This document shows, piece by piece, positions 57,094 through 64,000 of a stretch of DNA of 64,000 nt. A program made the position numbers and the translations under genes. Within the stretch, counting starts at the first letter, position 1; every line of letters starts with the position of its first letter. Origin of the DNA: Echinarachnius parma. Its lineage: Eukaryota > Echinodermata > Echinoidea > Clypeasteroida > Echinarachniidae. Location: the NCBI GenBank assembly GCA_037951105.1, contig JBAMJV010003762.1, forward strand, positions 1 to 64,000, in the 5' to 3' direction. The notes beneath the pieces are model-generated. The model had not been told where the DNA came from and searched no databases. It saw only the letters and a list, made by a program, of their open reading frames with translations.

Positions 57094-59279
57094 GTGAATT
57101 TAGTGGAATTTAACAAAAGTCAATGGATGACTTTAATATTATCATGTCCATCTGGAGTTATGGATATCGACTGCCAATATTACACCAATAATGTAGTAAA
57201 AGTGTATATCAATATTCTTGCGGCTTCTCGGTGTATAACATGGCGGATTAGGACCCCATTTTCCCACGACCTATAACCAATAATCTGGGACATAATTACA
57301 CGTTGAGTTGAGTGGTGTTCCAACCGGAGCCTTTCAACATAACCAACCGTGAAACGTGGTACCCTATATATTTATAGTACTTGTACTATGAAAACCTAAA
57401 TTTTGATGAGCAATTTAGAACTGGTTGCGAAACCCGATCATCCGATTATCCGATTATCCTTTTATCCTTTATCGACATGGCTTCTTTTAAAGACGCTTTT
57501 AGGTGTTTGCAAACCGGAACATTTTCAAGATAGAAACTTAAATGTTCAATTTGTTTAAACCCAAACATTTTCAAGACAGAAATTTAAATGTTTAATAAGC
57601 AGGCAAACAAAGCTTTATTTCAATTACGGTTATTTTTCATTGTTTATTTGTATACAAATTATGGACTACGATATTAAGATATTAAGTCTCCAGAGAAGGA
57701 ATTATTGGTGCAACATATTTTTTGGGGTATAATATTTGGTGTTCTCTCGTGGAGACGACATCAGCACCAAAATAAGGAGATGGTACACAAAAGGACAGTC
57801 TTTGTTAATTACATTTATAATTTCACATAATCAGTTATAATACGACAACCACAACGCCAACTCACAATCACATCTTCAAAAATACGAATTGCAAATTTTG
57901 GAAAAAAAAAAACCCCTTTAACTTGATTGTTTAAACGTATCGTAGATGCCCACAAGTGGTTGAGTGAAACTGATAGGGGATAATCCCCCAATGAAATACT
58001 TCCAGCCACTTATGGGAATCCTTTAATCCCCGTAATACACGATTAGCTCATGGAATTAAGTTAACCCCTCTACCTCTACCTCTCACAGTCCCAATTATCC
58101 CTCACAAGAACAGTAAGGTATAATGAGTTACCACGAGTGCATGCACTTGATACGCGTCTAGCATGTCTGTACCTGGTATTAAAAGGGGAAATTGGTGCTT
58201 AGGAACTAGCCAGTATGATGTAGACATCGCACATTAATCACCTTTATAGCGGATTAAGACGAAGCCACGCGGCATTATCCTCTTAATCCCCTTTAAATGT
58301 TAATCCTCATCGCTTACAAGCGATCGAATTACCCATCCCCAATGCCATGCGGGTGCAAGAGTACTACGTCTTGTACAAAAGTAATAGTCCAATAGGCCGC
58401 TAATATATACAAAGCAGTTAACTCCATGGCGTGAAAGGGTTAATACAGGCGTGACAAGTAAATCAAGGCATTTGCAACAAGACAGTCATGATGTAAAACA
58501 GTATTAATTTGAGAGTTTCTTTTGCAGCGTGGCGCCACAATCATTTGAAGACCTTTGGTAATTTGGTGCTCTGTTTTTTTCCTTCTCGTATAAGCCATGG
58601 TTTAAAGACGATACCGACATAGTCTTCATGTCATTGTTTAATCATGGATAATACTTTAGGGGAGACTAGTATTATCCATGATTTAATACCTAAATACTGA
58701 AAATACTCTTTCGGTCTTCCTTATTAGATTTCAGGGAAATAAGGTCGCGGGAATAGACATTTTTACGACGACAGTAATCTGAACATGAATCTATATACAT
58801 CAAGAAAATGATTGTATACATTGGATGCCTTCATTACAAACAAAAATAATACCCTTTATTAACAATTAGATTCGATGGGCTTAAACAAAATAGTTACTGA
58901 GATCTCGCGGAGATCATTTGATTTGAACCCTGCGAATCAACTCGTGAACTTGACGAAAAGTAATCATCATTTCGTTTATCTATGATAACGGGCGCCCCTA
59001 AATAACACTTTATATTTTATTATTCATAATTATTTGAAACACGAAAAATGATATCAACGAATACAAATATACTCCTGCTTACAGATAAGAATGCTAACAA
59101 TATTATATTTTGTTGAACAAACATTCCGGGCCTCATCGAGGGTGACCGTGCAGAAATAATTGTGATGAGTGTTGAAATAAGAGTTCTTATTTACTCAAGA
59201 CCACGAAAGATGGGGGTATTTTCATTTCGTCCAACCCACGCGTCAAACCCGCTCCATATTTCGTTCCTACCTTAATACA
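57094..59279. other. AT-rich intergenic DNA with small repeats
   Basis: AACATTTTCAAGA(T/C)AGAAA(C/T)TTAAATG duplicated near 57520 and 57567. A 17-bp-arm hairpin at ~58638-58685 (TAATCATGGATAATACT with AGTATTATCCATGATTTA). No gene recognised. Confidence 0.4.
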
Positions 59280-60150
59280 GTGGCGAATCTATACGACAAT
59301 GACAGAGGGGGTGAAACTGGCCCTCCCCCAACTCTGCCCCCTTTCTATTCCCGTGACCCAAAATGTGGGGTAAAGAAAATAATCAAAATTACCAGACATG
59401 CGCATTAATTTGAGCAAATTTTGCTGCTTGTGTATATGGTGTTCGACAAAGTAACATTTAAAAAAAATGACATTTAAAAAGTGTAATGAATTTAAGATTC
59501 TTAATAAAAATTCGGCCAAATTGGGGGCGGAGATGGGGACAAAGATGCCAACAATAATATAGAGGCAACTGCCGCCGAATCCTGAAGCTACCTCGCTGGT
59601 TTATACCGTTTACAAATAAGTGAATATATAATTATAATGGTCGACAAAATAAGACCAAACATTTAAACAAATGGCATAACGACTTTAAATTAAGTTATGC
59701 ATTTTTACTTCATGTTGACCAATGCAAGAAGCGGGGTAAGGGGGGGGGGGGTGCAAGGGAAGGATGGGATCCAACAGGGGCTAGGGCAACTGCCCCATAA
59801 CCCCCATAAGCTACCCCGCTAGTTGCTTTCGTTTACATCTTGGTAGATAAACAACGATGATAATGGTCGATAAAATAAGAGCAAACATTCAAACAAATGG
59901 CATAAAGACTTCAAGTTATGTATTTGTAATTCATTTTGACCCATGGACAAGAGGGATCAAGGGGTAGGGCAAGGGAAGGGGTGTTTTTTTTTGGGGGGGG
60001 GGATTTTCAACAGGGGCTTGGACAACTGCCCCATAACCCCCATAAGCACCGCCGCTAGTTGCTTTCGTTTGAATCTTGGTATAGATAAACAATGGTGATA
60101 TGGTCGACAAAATAAGAGCAAACATTCAAACAAATGGTACAAAGTTCTGA
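59280..60150. repeat. Degenerate ~240-bp tandem repeat (about 2.5 units) with hAT-like end
   Basis: Units share GGGCAACTGCCCCATAACCC, CCATAAGC, CGCTAGTTGCTTTCGTTT, GGTCGA(C/T)AAAATAAGAGCAA and ACATTCAAACAAATGG, plus a G tract. The left border CAGTGGCGAATCTA resembles a hAT-type terminus; the right terminus was not found. Confidence 0.75.
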
Positions 60151-60593
60151 AGGTCACCACTTGTTCACTCTTATTATTGGAAGAGATTTTGAGCTTTTTG
60201 AAAGGGTATCGAAATGTTTCAGTTCAGTTGAATAAAAGCTACGCTGTTTTCAGAATCAAGTGCAGTTCATTGGTTTGTTATGCTTATAATATTAAGATAA
60301 CAACAGCTATGAATTGTATAGAATTGTTTAAAGGTGATATTAATTTGTATAACTAGGTAATGGTTTGGCAAATTCGAATTCAATTCTGCTCATTTTACTT
60401 TGTTTCTTGCCCAAAACAACGAGTAGCAATGTATAAACCGAAGAACGCATAATAATGTTTTCAGACATGTAGTATAGATTGATCAAATGAAGGCGGATAT
60501 TATTGATTTTTACATTGCAGTGATGACGTAAGATATAAGAATAGCGGTTGATAAATTATGTTATTATATAAAAGCCGCGAAATATCGTATTGT
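60151..60593. other. AT-rich intergenic DNA, nothing recognised
   Basis: No gene or named repeat supported. Confidence 0.3.
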
Positions 60594-61000
60594 TTAAAGG
60601 GATCTAGTAACATTGTCCAAATCCACACAATTTACTTAGAACTCTATAGTGGTTATACTATACCTTGATGTATTCGTATTACCAATAGAATCATGGAACA
60701 GGTTTCGGTTTTTTAGAATTTCCCTTTCGTTAAAAAGATATTTACGATTTTAGTATTCGGATTCTTATCTATCCACTGGTCCGTATAACTAGATAACCGC
60801 GTACAAAGTCAGTGCAATGAGTAAGCAAATATCACTTTGCATTTTCGTTCATTTCTCCGTCCTATATAACATCCAATTAACGTAAAATATTCACACAAGT
60901 GACAATACTCAGAGGACATAAAATTATCAGATCACATAACTACACATTATATCAACCATTCATCACTTTCTTCTCATGCCAACAAAGTTACTCCCTTTAA
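60594..61000. mobile_element. MITE family A, full copy
   Basis: Starts TTAAAGGGATCTAGTAACAT and ends CAACAAAGTTACTCCCTTTAA minus overlap. Belongs to the same diverged subtype as 55734 and 23311 (AAATCCACA instead of AAATCCTCA). Confidence 0.9.
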
Positions 61001-61063
61001 AATCACTCCACAGTATCATAACACAAGTGGCACTATCACTATTTGAAACTCCCATATCCCTGG

Positions 61064-61112
61064 TTATATCAAGGAGGTGTAAGAAAGTCTTTCTTACACC
61101 TCCTTGATTATA
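61064..61112. repeat. Near-perfect 49-bp hairpin
   Basis: TATATCAAGGAGGTGTAAGA and TCTTACACCTCCTTGATTATA flank AAGTCTT with essentially no loop. It is not followed by a T tract that would suggest a terminator, and there is no adjacent gene. Confidence 0.9.
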
Positions 61113-61244
61113 TAATGTACATCCTGATGATTTTAACTCAATAATGAATATTGGATGGCACCGCCAAGTACATTGCCAATTTCATTCTAACGGATTATTA
61201 TTTTTGTTTGCTATATGTTCAGTCTGAAGGATATAACATTTTAC

Positions 61245-61400
61245 ATTTTGGGTACTAAAAACCCCCACAGCATTAAATTAATAATAATTGTCAAGGTGCG
61301 TTGCCCAAATTCAGCACTTTATTGAGAATAACATTTACAAATTTGGGGATAAAAATCCCACAACATTTGTCTGGGTGCGTTGCCCAATTTCACAATTTGT
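61245..61400. repeat. ~98-bp tandem duplication
   Basis: Both copies contain AAAAACCCCCACA/AAAAATCCCACAA, GGTGCGTTGCCCAAATTCA/GGTGCGTTGCCCAATTTCA. Moderate divergence. Confidence 0.7.
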
Positions 61401-62614
61401 TTACACTTGTTATTTTGTTTGCTATAATTATGTTCAGCCTGCTGGATCGCCGATGCATCATTTAAAAATGTTTGGAAAACAACAAACAACAACATGAAGT
61501 TGACAAATATTTTTGAAGTTCAGCATGTATCGAACCATGCATATTGCCTTTCACTCGCGCATCGTGCATTAAATACTATAATATCAACATTTATTTGATG
61601 CAGCCGCTTTATCGTTGTAATTCAGTGGGCAACAAAAGTGATAAATAGTATTGTAAATTTGTAAATTCATTTGCAAACAATGGCGATAAATAGCGTCCTG
61701 CCCTTGAGCACGCGGTATGCGATAGTCTATACACGGAAGAACGATTCAATTAACACTTTAAAATATCAATGCAAGAAATATAATTATGATATTGAACTTC
61801 CGTCGGCATTGTGCCCAATATGGTGAAAATTACTAACTGCACACCCAGTATTTAAAGAGTTAACGAATGAGATAGATAAATAAATCGAATAAATCACCGA
61901 ATCAAAGGGAATATTTTGAAAGAAATGAATGAATGGATGAAAGGGAATAATTAGACGATGCTACGCCTCCAAATCGCCATTATACCGCCCCTTCGATTTC
62001 TCAACCGATTCAGGTAATATTTTTAATTTTGATTGACAAGTAGACGTGTGTTGTGGGATTATCACGTTCCAAATGTTTTATTTGCTTTTTTTAATTTGTA
62101 GTAATATAGAACAAAAGAAAAACCGCATCCCCATACATTTTGAATAATGCTTACCACCAGTATAAACAGAATCACCACAACAAAACATTTTTATTTATTT
62201 GCAAAAAGGCATTCCCATACATTTTGTATAATGCTAATCAACAACACATCAACCATTTGACCAAAAGTTAACAACAACGACAACAAGAACAAAAGTAACA
62301 TCGAAAACATTTATTTCTAACAAACAAATTGTATAATATAATGAGCTATAATATGTACCCAAATGCTTGCCTAATACACCGACCAACAAGTCTAATGCAT
62401 GCAATCTATATAATTTATGGAATGTATGATGATAATAATAATAATGATAATAATAGATATAATATTCATACAGCGCAAACTGCAACGAGCCTCTATACTA
62501 AGCGCTATTATTATTACCCCGGTCAACGGATACACACTTCAATCATGCCTGCACAAAAGGTGCGTAATTTCCACTCCATGGGGAGTTTTCCAGCCAGTCG
62601 CTTGATATGCGCAC
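61401..62614. other. AT-rich intergenic DNA
   Basis: Duplicated CATCCCCATACATTTTGAAT / CATTCCCATACATTTTGTAT near 62127 and 62209. (AAT)n/(GAT)n-like run at ~62428-62458. No gene seen. Confidence 0.35.
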
Positions 62615-62824
62615 ACAGTGGGTGATTTCAAGTATGGTGTTTGGGGTTGGTGTTAGTGTTTATTAAACACAAACACCGGCCTTAGGCGCCATATTTGAAA
62701 TCCCCCAATGTCACTGTATACCATCCTAACAAGAAGTCATCTCAAATATAGTGCCTAACGCCGGTGTTAGTTTTTAATAAGCACTAACACCAACCCCAAA
62801 CACCATACTTGAAATCACCCAGTG
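62615..62824. mobile_element. ~210-bp MITE with ~85-bp inverted arms
   Basis: Left CAGTGGGTGATTTCAAGTAT, GGTGTTTGGGGTTGGTGTTA. Right TAACACCAACCCCAAACACC, ATACTTGAAATCACCCAGTG. Pairing continues through CACCGGC and AGGC(G/A)C. Almost the entire element can fold. Confidence 0.9.
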
Positions 62825-63837
62825 CTAAGGAACCACGTTCCCATCCTTCCGGGTCCCCAATTTTACACCTCGGTAGAGAGCATCACTAGTGGATAAAATA
62901 AATTGTCTATAACTAGATTTGTTGCGTCCCACTTTGAAGAAAAAAATGAATGTTTTCCGCACCGTTAATTAATTTCATTCATTGATTAATTCATTGTCCG
63001 GGGCTCCGTGGCAGGGCATCGCATGCTATTGATTTTGCCGCCAATATTCATTTCGATAAAACAGATTTCACCCATTGGTGTTAAACATGTTAAAGGGGGT
63101 CAATCAAAGACGTGGGATTCCGACAGATGCGGTGTGCGAACATGCATGTTAATTAAACCCGTACCTTGCTTTGTATTGTGATCCCCATAAAGTTGACACA
63201 AGGTACAGCAAGAACCCGCGTGCAATGGGTTAGTTTGATCAGACACAGTCCATCTGTCCGTGCAGACGTTATAGAACGAACACGCTTAACTTAATTTGTC
63301 CTATACATAATTTAATTTCCATACAGGGTTTGAATGAAGGGTGCAACAGGAGTACTGGACAGTCAGTGTATGCTATGTGTTAATTGACATGATGATAAGC
63401 ACAAGCGAACGAATGAACATCCTCTATAATTTGATAATATAAAAGGTGGTTGTGATTGGCTAACGAACCTGAAAGTCTCGTGATATTATTATGATTGATA
63501 TCATTCTTATATTATCATCTTTGTTTCAAACATTTATATACAAGCTGAATGTCTGTTCTGTATACGTTATTGTATGCATACAAACGATTGAATTGTATGT
63601 TGCTTTGTATTCTAAAGGCATACCATATGATAAAATGTACGTATCATTATTATAGTGATTAATATTTGAACAGGTGGTTATAAGTACAGCGTGTATAGGC
63701 ATACTACCAAATAACTTATCAACATATCATGGAGTGCAGCTGACTAATCTATTATAAAATTATATCAACATTAAATATTAACTCTGAATTCAAATGTTAT
63801 TCATGTCACATCCATACTATAAACATGATAAATGAAG
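62825..63837. other. AT-rich intergenic DNA, nothing recognised
   Basis: No gene or named repeat supported. Confidence 0.3.
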
Positions 63838-64000
63838 AGCTTATTTCCAAAAAACGCTAAATCCACTTTCCATATTAAGCTACGTATAGCTAGCTAGAAA
63901 TCCAAATCTTAGGACAAATTACACGATTAAAATCAAAATATGGAGCGTTCCATCGCCATATTCCCATATGCAAGTGTAGCCTACAAAGTTGGACATAGAA
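63838..64000. mobile_element. MITE family G copy, cut by the window edge
   Basis: AATGAAGAGCTTATTTCC then AAAAAACGCTAAATCCAC at the left, internal ATATGGAGCGTTCCAT and CCTACAAAGTTGGACATAG. The second end is off the window. Confidence 0.8.

Noticed and set aside
61064-61112. Intrinsic transcription terminator
   Set aside because: No T tract after the stem and the DNA is eukaryotic.

Overview
This window is AT-rich animal nuclear DNA with one recognisable protein-coding gene and more than 60 kb of repeat-dense non-coding sequence. There is no prokaryotic gene packing, operon structure or Shine-Dalgarno pattern. Several repeat styles are those I associate with marine invertebrate genomes: short TIR elements starting GGGGGTGTTTCACAAAG or GGGCCCCGTTGCAGAAAG, tRNA-headed SINEs, and long poly(G)/poly(C) tracts. 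An invertebrate deuterostome (echinoderm, hemichordate or cephalochordate) is my best guess, but the clade is inference only.

Gene: positions 1-1675, minus strand, hold one uninterrupted large exon of an N-terminal RASSF protein of the RASSF9/RASSF10 type. It has a Ras-association domain, the block containing NYVQEAYL, coiled-coil segments and a Ser/Asp-rich tail. The 3' end lies off the left edge. A good splice acceptor about 75 bp upstream of the start codon suggests a separate 5' non-coding exon somewhere in the following kilobases.

Layout of the rest: 2.5-4.0 kb is a 1.47-kb near-perfect palindrome. 4.4-19 kb is scattered MITEs, SINE copies, poly(C)/(G) tracts and short tandem duplications. 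20.1-22.3 kb is a three-level nest of DNA transposons: a foldback element holding a 1.9-kb hAT-like element (8-bp target duplication, internal satellite), which holds a 206-bp TIR element. 24.4-25.9 kb and 29-32.2 kb are degenerate tandem repeats. 33.0-36.3 kb is a degenerate array of an exon-like unit into which a MITE, two SINEs and a hAT-like element have inserted. 36.6-41.3 kb holds two MITE-A copies and three satellite arrays, one about 13 x 93 bp and apparently derived from a MITE end. 44.0 kb is a 203-bp almost perfect hairpin. 45 kb has a LINE C-terminal remnant beside a MITE. 51.2-52.0 kb is an inverted array of 16-bp repeats bounded by a 9-bp target duplication. The remainder is MITE copies, a SINE with a duplicated tRNA-like head, short duplications and featureless AT-rich DNA.

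The transposable elements fall into recurring families, labelled here A (TTAAAGGGA...TCCCTTTAA), B (GGGGGTGTTTCACAAAG), C (GGGCCCCGTTGCAG), D (CAGTCAAACCTGTGTATAG), G (TTCCAAAAGGCGCTAAAT), SINE S1 and SINE S2. Apart from a short LINE remnant, I found no transposase or reverse-transcriptase gene, so almost all of them look non-autonomous. All coordinates and repeat alignments were made by eye; boundaries may be off by a few bases except where a target duplication fixes them.
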